A stretch of DNA of 64,000 nt. It comes from an uncultured Acetatifactor sp. GTDB lineage: Bacteria > Bacillota > Clostridia > Lachnospirales > Lachnospiraceae. Under the pieces are notes generated by a model, which was given only the letters and a program-made list of their open reading frames with translations, was not told the origin of the DNA and did not search any database. Below are positions 26,235 to 34,397 of this stretch, piece after piece; position 1 is the stretch's first letter; each line of letters starts with the position of its first letter. The translations under genes were made by a program, and so were the position numbers. The DNA lies in assembly GCA_910577665.1 (NCBI GenBank), contig CAJTOJ010000004.1, positions 1-64,000 on the forward strand. Direction: 5' to 3'.

Positions 26235-27497
26235 TTGAAGATTGATTCCAGCACAGTAGGAATGGAATCCGCCAGAAGCTATCGTGCTTCGAATACTACA
26301 ATGAGGCGTTTTACGATAACGGACTATCGGGAGGGCCTCTCCCAGGGCAACCAGGCTTTGCATGCCGCAATCGGGGGCAATACTGGGAACGCAGGAAATG
26401 CAGGAAGCCAGGGAAAGAATGGAAAGCAGGGAATGGGATTTTCCAGCCAGACAATGACCACCATGGAGGACTGGCAGGCCCGCTTCCAGGCAACGAGCAC
26501 CAGGGTTACAGTGAGAAGTTCTATCAGCCAGACTTATATGGAGATCCAGCAGCAGAGTATCCGCTATATTTTTGACATGCTGTTCTCTTTCAGAAGGAAC
26601 CGGTTTGGACAGTGGTCTAAGCTTGGCGGGTATAACAGTAGCCAGGATCTCACCAGTTCGGTCCAGAATCTGGTGAACCAGACCAATGCTGCTACACAGA
26701 ATACAGCGGTGACGGGGAGTGGTGCCCAGTCCCAGACCGGCAACCAGAATGGGAATGGTTCCCAGGAAGGGAACGACCTCTTGTCCATGGGAGAGGGGCT
26801 GTTTGCCACCAATATGAAAGTATTGAATTACACCCAGGGTACTATTAACATTGAAGCTGAGGACACCGCTTTTTCTACCGTGGGCACAGTACGTACTTCA
26901 GATGGCAGGGAGATCCAGTTCCATGTGAACGTAGGCATGAGCCGACAGCTGCAGCAATACTATGAGGAGAATGTAGAGCTGGATGCCTTTACCATGTGTG
27001 ATCCTCTGGTAATCAACCTGGATACAGACGTGGCACAGCTCTCGGACCAGAACTTCTATTTTGATATTGACGGGGATGGTGTTCTGGATGAAATATCCCA
27101 GCTGGGGGCAGGGAGTGGATATCTGGCCCTGGACAAAAACGGGGATGGGAAAATAAATGATGGCAATGAGTTGTTTGGGACAGCCAGCGGCAATGGGTTC
27201 AAGGACTTAGCCCAGTATGATGAGGACGGAAACGGGTGGATTGATGAGAATGATGCTATCTGGTCCCAGCTGAAGATCTGGTGCAAGGATGAGAACGGCA
27301 ATGATGTGTTGTATAAACTGGCAGACAAAGGCGTAGGGGCTATCTGCCTTCAGAATGTATCTACAGATTTCACCATGAAGGGAGAAGACGGACGGACAAA
27401 GGGTGCTATCCGCAACTCCGGCGTATTTCTCTATGAAAATGGGAATGTGGGAACTGTACAGCATGTGGATGTGGCAAAATACGACAAAGGTGCATAA
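26235..27497 (+). CDS. EF-hand-like acidic-repeat protein, function unknown
   Basis: 420 residues from a TTG start (MKIDSSTVGMESARSY) with AAAGGAG 11 bases upstream; ATG 26262 is the alternative. The N-terminal half is Ser/Thr/Gln/Asn-rich and contains SSISQTYMEIQQQSIRYIFDML. The C-terminal third carries calcium-loop-like acidic runs: FDIDGDGVLDE, DKNGDGKINDGNELFG and YDEDGNGWIDENDA, a DxDxDG pattern seen in EF-hand, dockerin-like and cell-surface proteins. No signal peptide or membrane segment is visible, so location is uncertain. Homologues of this layout occur in Lachnospiraceae, as far as I recall, without known function. Its own terminator follows. Confidence 0.75.
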   Translation: MKIDSSTVGMESARSYRASNTTMRRFTITDYREGLSQGNQALHAAIGGNTGNAGNAGSQGKNGKQGMGFSSQTMTTMEDWQARFQATSTRVTVRSSISQTYMEIQQQSIRYIFDMLFSFRRNRFGQWSKLGGYNSSQDLTSSVQNLVNQTNAATQNTAVTGSGAQSQTGNQNGNGSQEGNDLLSMGEGLFATNMKVLNYTQGTINIEAEDTAFSTVGTVRTSDGREIQFHVNVGMSRQLQQYYEENVELDAFTMCDPLVINLDTDVAQLSDQNFYFDIDGDGVLDEISQLGAGSGYLALDKNGDGKINDGNELFGTASGNGFKDLAQYDEDGNGWIDENDAIWSQLKIWCKDENGNDVLYKLADKGVGAICLQNVSTDFTMKGEDGRTKGAIRNSGVFLYENGNVGTVQHVDVAKYDKGA

Positions 27498-27535
27498 TGG
27501 AATTTGAATCTCCTGGGTGACATGTAGACTATAAC

Positions 27536-27573
27536 ACAAAAACAGTGTGGCTTTCCAGCCACACTGTTTTTAT
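27536..27573 (+). terminator. intrinsic terminator
   Basis: AAAAACAGTGTGGCT and its complement around a short TTCC loop, ending in TTTTTAT, directly after the EF-hand-like gene. Confidence 0.9.
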
Positions 27574-27599
27574 CTACAAAGATGGCAGGTCTGAACGGC

Positions 27600-27890
27600 C
27601 GCCTGGCTCATTGCTCGTGGGAATAAAGAGAGAAGCTTACAGTCAGTCTATGGCAGAATGCTCCATAAAAAAGGAGGGCCAGCAGGCACAACGCCTGCTG
27701 GCAAAAAGTATGAAAAGAAAAAGAGGGAAAAGTCTGTTGTGTTGTTTACAGATTTATCTTACACAATAAATATGACGAAGGATTGAAGAAATTTTTAACA
27801 AATCATAAATATTTCGTGGCGTCCAGTTCATATATTCCGGAAAACATCGTTGTCCTGGCAGTTGTTACTGTGAACATCAACCAGGCAATT
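27600..27890. other. non-coding spacer with a perfect hairpin
   Basis: No gene supported. GCCAGCAGGC-ACAAC-GCCTGCTGGC (27679-27703) is a perfect 10-bp hairpin without a T tract on the plus strand. GTTACTGTGAAC at 27864-27875 looks like a stray end of the MITE family just before copy B. Confidence 0.5.
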
Positions 27891-28025
27891 GTTACTGTTC
27901 ACTCCGTTCACAGTAACAGATGCACACAAAACGCCAAATGCAGGCGTTTTGGCGCACGACAGTCTCGGGTTTGTCACGCAAAAGACGCGTGAAAACACCT
28001 CGCGGTGGCACCTGTGAACAGTAAC
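27891..28025 (+). mobile_element. MITE-like element, copy B
   Basis: 135 bp from GTTACTGTTCACT to GTGAACAGTAAC. A perfect 8-bp direct repeat AGGCAATT flanks it at 27883-27890 and 28026-28033. Internal hairpin: AAAACGCC and GGCGTTTT around AAATGCA; then the CTCGGGTTTGTCACGC core, a CACGC/GCGTG hairpin and GTGAAAACACCT. Best copy for defining the family. Confidence 0.9.
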
Positions 28026-28064
28026 AGGCAATTACATGACAAACAAAATCTAATAAACTATGTC

Positions 28065-28093
28065 TTGTATTTCATCCCATACCGTCTTACAAT
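28065..28093 (+). promoter_or_regulatory. promoter of the MBL-fold gene
   Basis: TTGTAT (28065-28070) and TACAAT (28088-28093), 17-base spacing, 32 bases after the target duplication of MITE copy B. Confidence 0.45.
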
Positions 28094-28219
28094 AAGAAAG
28101 TGGAGCATGTTTATTGCATGCTGTTAGCTAGGGCTGACCTGTTTATATTTCGCCAAGTGACGTGTGCAGATGGCGGGAATGTATTTTCGGATACGCTCTG
28201 GTACACTGGTAAGGAACGC

Positions 28220-29134
28220 ATGGAAAAAGGGGATAATGACGTGAAACGTAAGGTACAGAATCGCAGGGAGATCCTGGCAGCAGTGATTTCGCTGGTCTGT
28301 TTTCTGGTGGTAACAATGTTCTGGCTTCTGGGCAGACCCAGGGAAGCAGCTTATACCATTACCCAGTACGCTTCTGTCACTGGCAGACAGGGGATGTGTT
28401 ACCTGATCACCGACAGGGAGGGGCATCTGGCTGTGGTGGACGGGGGCTGGAAAGAAGACGGGGAATGGCTGTTGGAACTGCTGGTGGAAAAGGGAGGAAA
28501 GGTGGATGCCTGGATATTGACCCACCCACATCCGGATCATGTGGGGGCATTCAATGGTATCTATGCTTCCGGTCTGGTGGATATAAGCACCATCTATGCA
28601 GTTCCCGTGGACCATGACCTGTACCAGGCGAAAGCCCAGCCCTGGGATGAGTTTGGGGTGTATGAGGAATTTCTGAAGTTGACGGAGGGAGCAGACAATC
28701 TGGTATACCTGGAGGAAGGAGACAGCCTGGATTTATTTGGACTGGCGATGGAGGTTTTCCATAGCTTTGACCTTGCCCGGCGTGCGGAGGATAAGGACCC
28801 CTGCAACAACGGAGGACTGATCTTCAAACTTAGTGCCAGGGAAGAATCTATGCTGTTCCTGGCTGATGTAGGGTCTGTGGAGAGCGGCTATCTGCTGGAG
28901 AAATACGGGGAAAGACTACAGGCCGACTATGTGCAGATGGGGCATCATGGAAACGGAGGTATGGAGGAAGGGGTATACCGTCAGATTGCCCCGAAGCTGG
29001 CTTTTTTTGACATGCCGGATGCTATGATGCAGGACGCAGGCCTGGACGCAGTGAATAAGCGAACACTGCTGGAATCCCTGGGAGCGCAGATTCGCACTTA
29101 TGGCACTGCACCCAACTCCATTGGCTTAAAATAA
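28220..29134 (+). CDS. membrane-anchored MBL-fold metallo-hydrolase
   Basis: 304 residues. One N-terminal membrane helix (about residues 18-37, AVISLVCFLVVTMFWLL) anchors an outward-facing metallo-beta-lactamase-fold domain. The metal motif is THPHPDHVG (HxHxDH), with later ligands in LADVGS and MGHHGNGG. The fold order resembles the ComEC C-terminal hydrolase and its stand-alone relatives, which cut DNA or phosphoesters, but the substrate is not known. ATG 28220 with AAGGA is chosen; an upstream frame extension from 28100 is not protein-like. The tldD gene starts 20 bases later. Confidence 0.8.
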   Translation: MEKGDNDVKRKVQNRREILAAVISLVCFLVVTMFWLLGRPREAAYTITQYASVTGRQGMCYLITDREGHLAVVDGGWKEDGEWLLELLVEKGGKVDAWILTHPHPDHVGAFNGIYASGLVDISTIYAVPVDHDLYQAKAQPWDEFGVYEEFLKLTEGADNLVYLEEGDSLDLFGLAMEVFHSFDLARRAEDKDPCNNGGLIFKLSAREESMLFLADVGSVESGYLLEKYGERLQADYVQMGHHGNGGMEEGVYRQIAPKLAFFDMPDAMMQDAGLDAVNKRTLLESLGAQIRTYGTAPNSIGLK

Positions 29135-29154
29135 AACACTTTTTAGGAGGTAAA

Positions 29155-30543
29155 ATGATGCTGGAAGATTACATTTCAAGAAAAAAGTCCCTCTTTTCAC
29201 CCGGTGTGCACACCGAGCTGAGGGCACAGGAGAGCCGGAACCGGCGGGTTGCGCTGGTCCAGGGTAATCTCACAGGCAATGTGCGCACCCAGAGCGCCGG
29301 AACCTGCGCCAGGGTATACCAAAACGGGGTCTATGGATTCTCTTCCATGGCCGAGTGTTCGGGGCAGGCGGCAGAGGCTGTGCTGAAGGCAGCCACGGAG
29401 AACGCGTTGTTCATGGACCGCCATGTGGGAAAGGGAAAGGATCCTCTGCCCCTGCTTCCATCCAGAGAGCTTCCAAAAGGTCTGGATATCCAGGACACAG
29501 AGCAGAAACGCTATGTCGAATTTGCCAGGGAAGTAGATGCCTATATCATGAAGAAGTATCCGGGTCTATCCAGCCGCTCTGTGGTGTGCATGGAAGATTC
29601 CATGGAGAAATACCTGGTAACATCGGATGGCTGTAGCGGACATATCTGTTCGCCCAGAAGTTATGTCTATGTGTTTCTGAATGCAGAGTCCGCTGCCGGG
29701 GTGCCCATAGAGCTGTACCGGGCCATAGGCGGGGCTGGTATTTTCGGGGAGGTATTTACAGATCCGGCGCTGCTCTATCCTGAAATTGATGCCGTTTATG
29801 AGAAACTGATGCAGAAACGGGAGGGGATTTATCCGGAAGCAGGTTACAAGACTGTGGTGCTGGGAGGTATTTTGTCCGGCATGCTGGCCCATGAGGCAGT
29901 GGGGCATACAGTGGAGGCGGATCTGGTGCTGGGTGGATCTGTGGCAGGCCCTGCCCTGCATAAGCAGGTGGCATCAGAACTGGTCACACTGGTAGATTTT
30001 GCCCACACTGCCCTGGGAGAACAGGCACCACTGCCTGTGTATCTGGATGACGAAGGTACCCCTGCAGAGGATGCGGTGCTCATTGACAAGGGAATCCTCA
30101 CCGGGTATATGAACAGCAGGGAGAGTGCAGAGCATTTCGGCATGAAGCCCCAGGGAAATGCAAGGGCCTTTGGATTCTCAGATGAGCCGCTGATCCGTAT
30201 GCGCAATACGGCAGTGCTGCCGGGAGCTGATAAACTGGAGGATATAATCGCCTCGGTGGAGGATGGATACTATCTGATTGACACCAACAATGGCCAGGCG
30301 GATACCACCGGGGAGTTCATGTTTGGCGTCAGTATGGGCTATGAGATCAAGGGAGGCAGGCTGGGCCGTGCCCTTCTGGATACGACTATCTCTGGTGTGG
30401 CCTTTGATATGCTGAAGACTGTGGACAAGGTATCGGATACCATGACCTGGACCAGTGCCGGAGTCTGCGGCAAGAAACAGCCCATGCCCGTGGGAATGGG
30501 CGGACCGGCCCTGCGCTGCAAGGTAATGATAGGAGGACGCTGA
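29155..30543 (+). CDS. tldD: TldD-type metalloprotease subunit
   Basis: Catalytic half of the TldD/TldE (PmbA) protease, which trims peptides such as modified microcins in a heterodimer. 462 residues. The zinc motif HEAVGH (H246-E-x3-H250) lies in GMLAHEAVGHTVEAD, and the C-terminal domain has GVAFDMLKTVDKV. The ribosome site TAGGAGG precedes the ATG. The pmbA-like gene begins one base after the stop, as expected for an obligate pair. Natural substrate unknown; no peptide precursor gene was recognised nearby. Confidence 0.92.
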   Translation: MMLEDYISRKKSLFSPGVHTELRAQESRNRRVALVQGNLTGNVRTQSAGTCARVYQNGVYGFSSMAECSGQAAEAVLKAATENALFMDRHVGKGKDPLPLLPSRELPKGLDIQDTEQKRYVEFAREVDAYIMKKYPGLSSRSVVCMEDSMEKYLVTSDGCSGHICSPRSYVYVFLNAESAAGVPIELYRAIGGAGIFGEVFTDPALLYPEIDAVYEKLMQKREGIYPEAGYKTVVLGGILSGMLAHEAVGHTVEADLVLGGSVAGPALHKQVASELVTLVDFAHTALGEQAPLPVYLDDEGTPAEDAVLIDKGILTGYMNSRESAEHFGMKPQGNARAFGFSDEPLIRMRNTAVLPGADKLEDIIASVEDGYYLIDTNNGQADTTGEFMFGVSMGYEIKGGRLGRALLDTTISGVAFDMLKTVDKVSDTMTWTSAGVCGKKQPMPVGMGGPALRCKVMIGGR

Positions 30544-30544
30544 C

Positions 30545-31864
30545 ATGGAAGAAATCAGACAGATCGCAGAGAAAGTAAAAAAATCCCTGGAAGCCGCAGG
30601 GGTTGACAAGGCACAATACACAGTTTTCGAGAAAGAGACCCATGAATTTAATGTGGATGGCGGGGAGTTTTCCCTGTTCCGCACCCTCTTTGACCACAGC
30701 CTGTCCATTACAGCTTACAAGGATCAGAAGAAGGGAACCATCGCCATCAACAGCTTTGAGGAAAATGCCCTGGAGGAGGCTGTGGCAGAGTGCATTAAGT
30801 CTGCACAGTCCGGTATTGCGGACGAAGCCTATGATATTGCACCCAGACAGGAACCGGAGTGCTTTAGGGATGGAGCCTATGAGCCGGACATTGATTTGTT
30901 CTTCCAGCGGACCAGGGAACTGATGACACAGATCAAGGAGCGCCATCCCCGGATTCTGATGGAACAGATGGTGGTGCAGCATGACAAGGTACATGTGATT
31001 TACCAGAATACAAACGGTACGGAGTTTGAGACTTACAGGGGGGCATACGCCGTTTCCCTGATGTATTCCGGCCATGAGGGGGAAGTGTCTACCTCTTTCT
31101 TTGGCAGCGACATCCTTACGGATAGCCTGGACCGCCCTTTTATCGAGCTGGGCAGTCTGGAAAAGGACCTGGCAGATGTGGAAGCCCAGCTTTCCACTGT
31201 GCCTATGACAGAGAAATTCCAGGGTACTATTGTGCTACCACCCAGCAGTCTGTCTTCCTTCCTGTACAGCATCATGGGTAATTTTGTGTCAGACGGGGTG
31301 ATCCTGGAGAAGACCAGCATCTGGCTGGATAAGCTGCATAAGAAGGTGGCAGACGAGCGGATTACCGTATCCATCAGTCCGGAGGACCCCCGCATTGTGT
31401 GTGGCTCACATTATACAGGAGATGGGTTCCGGGGCCGGGATTATGACCTTATCAAAGATGGTGTCCTGCAATCCTTCATGCTCTCCCTGTATGTGGCAAA
31501 CAAGGCAGGGCTGACCCCGGCCCCCAACAGTGCTTATTCCATTGTCATGGAGGGCGGGGATGTGGCCTATGAGGATATGATAAGCGGCATCAGTAAGGGC
31601 ATTATTGTAGGACGTTTCTCTGGCGGACAGCCCAGTACCAACGGGGACTTTTCTGGAGTGGCCAAGAACAGCTTCCTGGTGGAGGATGGCCAGATCAAGG
31701 GTGCCATCAGTGAGACCATGATAAATGGTAACCTTGCGGAATTGCTGAACCATCTGGTAGCTATTTCCAAAGAGACTGTTGCGGACGGCAACATGGTACT
31801 GCCCTATGTGGCATTTGACGGGGTAGTCATATCCGGGAAGGGGGAGAATACAAATGGACAGTAA
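30545..31864 (+). CDS. pmbA: PmbA/TldE-type protease subunit
   Basis: Non-catalytic partner of TldD. 439 residues with the same overall fold (VSISPEDPRIVCGSHYTGDGF, GSHY-type region) but no HExxxH motif, which defines the TldE/PmbA half. It lies one base after tldD and overlaps the next gene by 11 bases, so the three are translated from one message. In the described systems both subunits are needed for activity. Confidence 0.9.
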   Translation: MEEIRQIAEKVKKSLEAAGVDKAQYTVFEKETHEFNVDGGEFSLFRTLFDHSLSITAYKDQKKGTIAINSFEENALEEAVAECIKSAQSGIADEAYDIAPRQEPECFRDGAYEPDIDLFFQRTRELMTQIKERHPRILMEQMVVQHDKVHVIYQNTNGTEFETYRGAYAVSLMYSGHEGEVSTSFFGSDILTDSLDRPFIELGSLEKDLADVEAQLSTVPMTEKFQGTIVLPPSSLSSFLYSIMGNFVSDGVILEKTSIWLDKLHKKVADERITVSISPEDPRIVCGSHYTGDGFRGRDYDLIKDGVLQSFMLSLYVANKAGLTPAPNSAYSIVMEGGDVAYEDMISGISKGIIVGRFSGGQPSTNGDFSGVAKNSFLVEDGQIKGAISETMINGNLAELLNHLVAISKETVADGNMVLPYVAFDGVVISGKGENTNGQ

Positions 31865-32498
31865 AACTGGAAAGAAGATTCTTCTGTTCCAGGGTGATTC
31901 CATTACAGATGCCGGACGGATCCGGGAGGATGAGGAGAACCTGGGGATGGGGTATCCCGCTTTTACGGCAGGGGAGCTGGGAGTGGCATATCCAGGACAG
32001 TATGCAGTGTACAATAGGGGTATCAGCGGAAACCGGGTGGTAGATCTCTATGCCAGGATCAAGAAGGATATCATCAACCTGCATCCGGATTACTTGAGTA
32101 TCCTCATCGGCATCAATGATGTGTGGCATGAGGTGGGAGAGCAGAACGGTGTGGATGCAGAAAAATACGGCAGGATCTATCAGATGCTGGTACAGGAGAT
32201 CCTGGAGGCCTTGCCGGAGGTAAGGATCATGATCTTGGAGCCCTTTGTCTTAAAGGCCAGCGCCACAAAAGAGCAGTGGGACATTTTCCGCACAGAGACA
32301 CTTGGACGGGCGGAACGGGCCAGACAGGTGGCTGAGCGAAACGGGCTGCTGTTCATCCCTCTCCAGGAGCGTTTTGACAAAGCGGCCAGGACTGCACCGG
32401 AGGACTTCTGGCTGCGGGATGGGGTACACCCCACCCCGGCAGGTCATGCCATGATTAAGGATGCGTGGATGGAAGGCTTTCGCAGTTACTTTCGGTAA
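31854..32498 (+). CDS. SGNH/GDSL-family hydrolase
   Basis: 214-residue esterase-type hydrolase. Block I is FQGDSITDAG (catalytic Ser), block II Gly in NRGISGN, block III GIND (GxND) in LIGINDVW, and block V DGVHPTPAGH (catalytic Asp and His). No signal peptide, so it probably acts in the cytoplasm on an acyl or acetyl ester, possibly of a carbohydrate. Its start overlaps the end of pmbA, tying it to the TldD/PmbA operon. Confidence 0.88.
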   Translation: MDSKTGKKILLFQGDSITDAGRIREDEENLGMGYPAFTAGELGVAYPGQYAVYNRGISGNRVVDLYARIKKDIINLHPDYLSILIGINDVWHEVGEQNGVDAEKYGRIYQMLVQEILEALPEVRIMILEPFVLKASATKEQWDIFRTETLGRAERARQVAERNGLLFIPLQERFDKAARTAPEDFWLRDGVHPTPAGHAMIKDAWMEGFRSYFR

Positions 32499-32547
32499 TA
32501 TTGGGCCTGGGTGTTCCACAGCCGGTAAGAAAGGCCGTCTATTCCTA

Positions 32548-32585
32548 CAGCAGGGTGTCATGGGCACCCTGCTGTCTGAGTTTTC
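32548..32585 (+). terminator. intrinsic terminator after the tldD operon
   Basis: CAGCAGGGTG and CACCCTGCTG form a perfect 10-bp stem around TCATGGG, followed after a short gap by TTTT. Confidence 0.7.
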
Positions 32586-32684
32586 CTTCCAAAAATGCTT
32601 ATTTTGGCGCACACAGTCTCAGGTTTGTCACGCAAAAAACGGGTGAAAACACCTGGCGACACTGACTACTGAATGAACAGTAAC
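32586..32684 (+). mobile_element. MITE-like element, copy C (left end lost)
   Basis: Shares GGCGCACACAGTCTC, GGTTTGTCACGCAAA, GTGAAAACACCTGGCG and a right end TGAACAGTAAC with copies A and B. The left inverted repeat is not recognisable and no target duplication was found, so this is a truncated or eroded copy. It adjoins the terminator of the previous operon. Confidence 0.75.
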
Positions 32685-32724
32685 CCAGCTTTCATGAAAC
32701 AGCCCTTTAAATGTAACGGCGGCA

Positions 32725-32753
32725 TTGTATGATGTGGGTATCTGTGCTATCAT
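32725..32753 (+). promoter_or_regulatory. candidate promoter of the lspA-like gene
   Basis: TTGTAT (32725-32730) and TATCAT (32748-32753) with 17-base spacing, about 36 bases before the GTG start. Confidence 0.4.
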
Positions 32754-32789
32754 GAAGGCAGTGGTTTAGAGGAAGCAGATAAAGGATCA

Positions 32790-33263
32790 GTGAGGAAACA
32801 TATGGGATATGGGTATATTTTGCTGGTGGCCCTGGTGGCCGGGTCGGACCAGTGGATAAAAAAGCGGATTGAAGAAAGCAATATGGAACAAAGGGAGCGG
32901 ATGTACCTGGGGAACCGGATCTTGATCCGGAAACACCATAACAGGGGGGTCGTGCTGAATGTGGGATCGGGAAAACGTCCCCTGGTGGCTGCCCTGTCTC
33001 TGGCGCTCACAGTAGTGGTTTTCGCTGGCTTTCTGGTAAGCCTGGGGCAGCGGGGGAACGGATTGCTCCGCACAGGCCTGTCCCTGCTTCTGGGAGGTGC
33101 CTTCAGCAACACCTATGACAGGCTGCAGCGGAAGTACGTGGTGGACTATCTGAGCTTCGGGGTAAAATGGCAGGGCCTTCGGAGGGTGGTATTCAACCTG
33201 GCAGATTTTGGTATTATTCTGGGAGCGCTGATTGCAGTGCTGGGCACAGGGGGAGAGGGGTAA
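32790..33263 (+). CDS. signal peptidase II-like protein (divergent LspA)
   Basis: Membrane aspartic protease fold that removes lipoprotein signal peptides. 157 residues and four hydrophobic segments, as in LspA. Conserved pieces: SDQWIKKRIEE near the start, a GGAFSNTYDRLQRKYVVDYL segment with the first catalytic Asp region, and FNLADFGI with the second catalytic Asp. Divergence: the usual NxGAAF loop reads NRGVVLN. It may be a second LspA paralogue with altered specificity (inference). Start GTG 32790 or ATG 32802. Confidence 0.75.
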   Translation: MRKHMGYGYILLVALVAGSDQWIKKRIEESNMEQRERMYLGNRILIRKHHNRGVVLNVGSGKRPLVAALSLALTVVVFAGFLVSLGQRGNGLLRTGLSLLLGGAFSNTYDRLQRKYVVDYLSFGVKWQGLRRVVFNLADFGIILGALIAVLGTGGEG

Positions 33264-33368
33264 AGACAGGACCGGAAGGCAGGATTTTCAGACAAAGAAA
33301 AGCTTCCTGAGGGCTTTGGCAGGCACCAGGGTCAGCAGGGTGGATGGCTTTGAAGCCCCAGGAATGGT

Positions 33369-34307
33369 TCAGGACATTGTAATCAGAGTTCCGGCCCTGC
33401 CCTTTAAAGATTCTTTTACCCTGGACAGGGATGTGACCAGGACCCGCCCGGTGGGAACCTTTTCCAGATAACGGATGGCGGCTTCCACCTTCGGGAGCAT
33501 GGTACCGGTTTCAAACTGTCCCTGGGTCATAAGATCCTTCGCCTGGGCAACCGTCATGGCAGAGATGGGGGACCTGGCCGGAGTACCGAAATCCCGGTAG
33601 ATACATTCCACACTTGTGAGAAGGATCAGCTCATCACAGCCTAAGTCTGCGGCCAGCTTCCCGGCGATGTCATCCTTTTCGATAACAGCGGAAGCGCCTT
33701 TCAGCACATGCTGCTGTTCAATCACGGGGATTCCGCCACCGCCACAGGCAATGACCACCTGGTCAGCCTCTGCCAGGATACGGATGGCATCAATTTCCAC
33801 GATGTCAAGGGGCTTTGGGGCAGCCACCACCCGGCGGAAGCCTTTGCCGGGAGTCTCATCCACATGATTTCCTTTGCTCCGTTCTGCGTCAGCCTCTTCC
33901 TTGCGCATATAGCGGCCTATGGCTTTGGTGGGGGCATAGAAAGCTTCATCGTAAGGATCTACGGTGACCTGGGTCAGGATGGTGCTTACGGGCTTGGAGA
34001 TACCCCGGGAGAGCAGTTCCGACCGCAGGGCATTCTGGATGTCATATCCCACATAGCCCTGGCTCATGGCAGAACAAACACACATGGGAGCAGGGGTGTA
34101 GTCGGGAGAAATATGGCATAGATGGGTCATGGCCTTATGGATCATGCTGATCTGGGGGCCATTGCTGTGGGTGATGGTAAGCTGGTAGCCTGCTTCCACC
34201 AGGTCGGCCAGGGCCCTTGCGGTGACGCGCACGGCATCCTGCTGTGCTTCTGTGTTGCACCCAAGGGATTCATGTCCCAGGGAAACCACTGCTTTTTTCT
34301 TACTCAT
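33369..34307 (-). CDS. arcC: carbamate kinase
   Basis: Amino-acid-kinase-fold enzyme that makes ATP from carbamoyl phosphate. 312 residues, full length. Visible: THSNGPQISMIHKAM near residues 45-60, VIACGGGGIPVI, KDDIAGKLAADLGCDELILLTSVE. The first loop reads SLGHESLG instead of the usual ALGGNAL, a variant that I associate with clostridial members. No arcA or arcB is adjacent, so it may serve purine or agmatine fermentation rather than the arginine deiminase route. Confidence 0.87.
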   Translation of the reverse strand: MSKKKAVVSLGHESLGCNTEAQQDAVRVTARALADLVEAGYQLTITHSNGPQISMIHKAMTHLCHISPDYTPAPMCVCSAMSQGYVGYDIQNALRSELLSRGISKPVSTILTQVTVDPYDEAFYAPTKAIGRYMRKEEADAERSKGNHVDETPGKGFRRVVAAPKPLDIVEIDAIRILAEADQVVIACGGGGIPVIEQQHVLKGASAVIEKDDIAGKLAADLGCDELILLTSVECIYRDFGTPARSPISAMTVAQAKDLMTQGQFETGTMLPKVEAAIRYLEKVPTGRVLVTSLSRVKESLKGRAGTLITMS

Positions 34308-34397
34308 AGGTATACCTTTCTGCGTGTGATGCCGGGAACCTTCATGACATTACAGAGATCCCCGTTTTTAAGACCCAAGTAACCAGTCATTAAGGAG

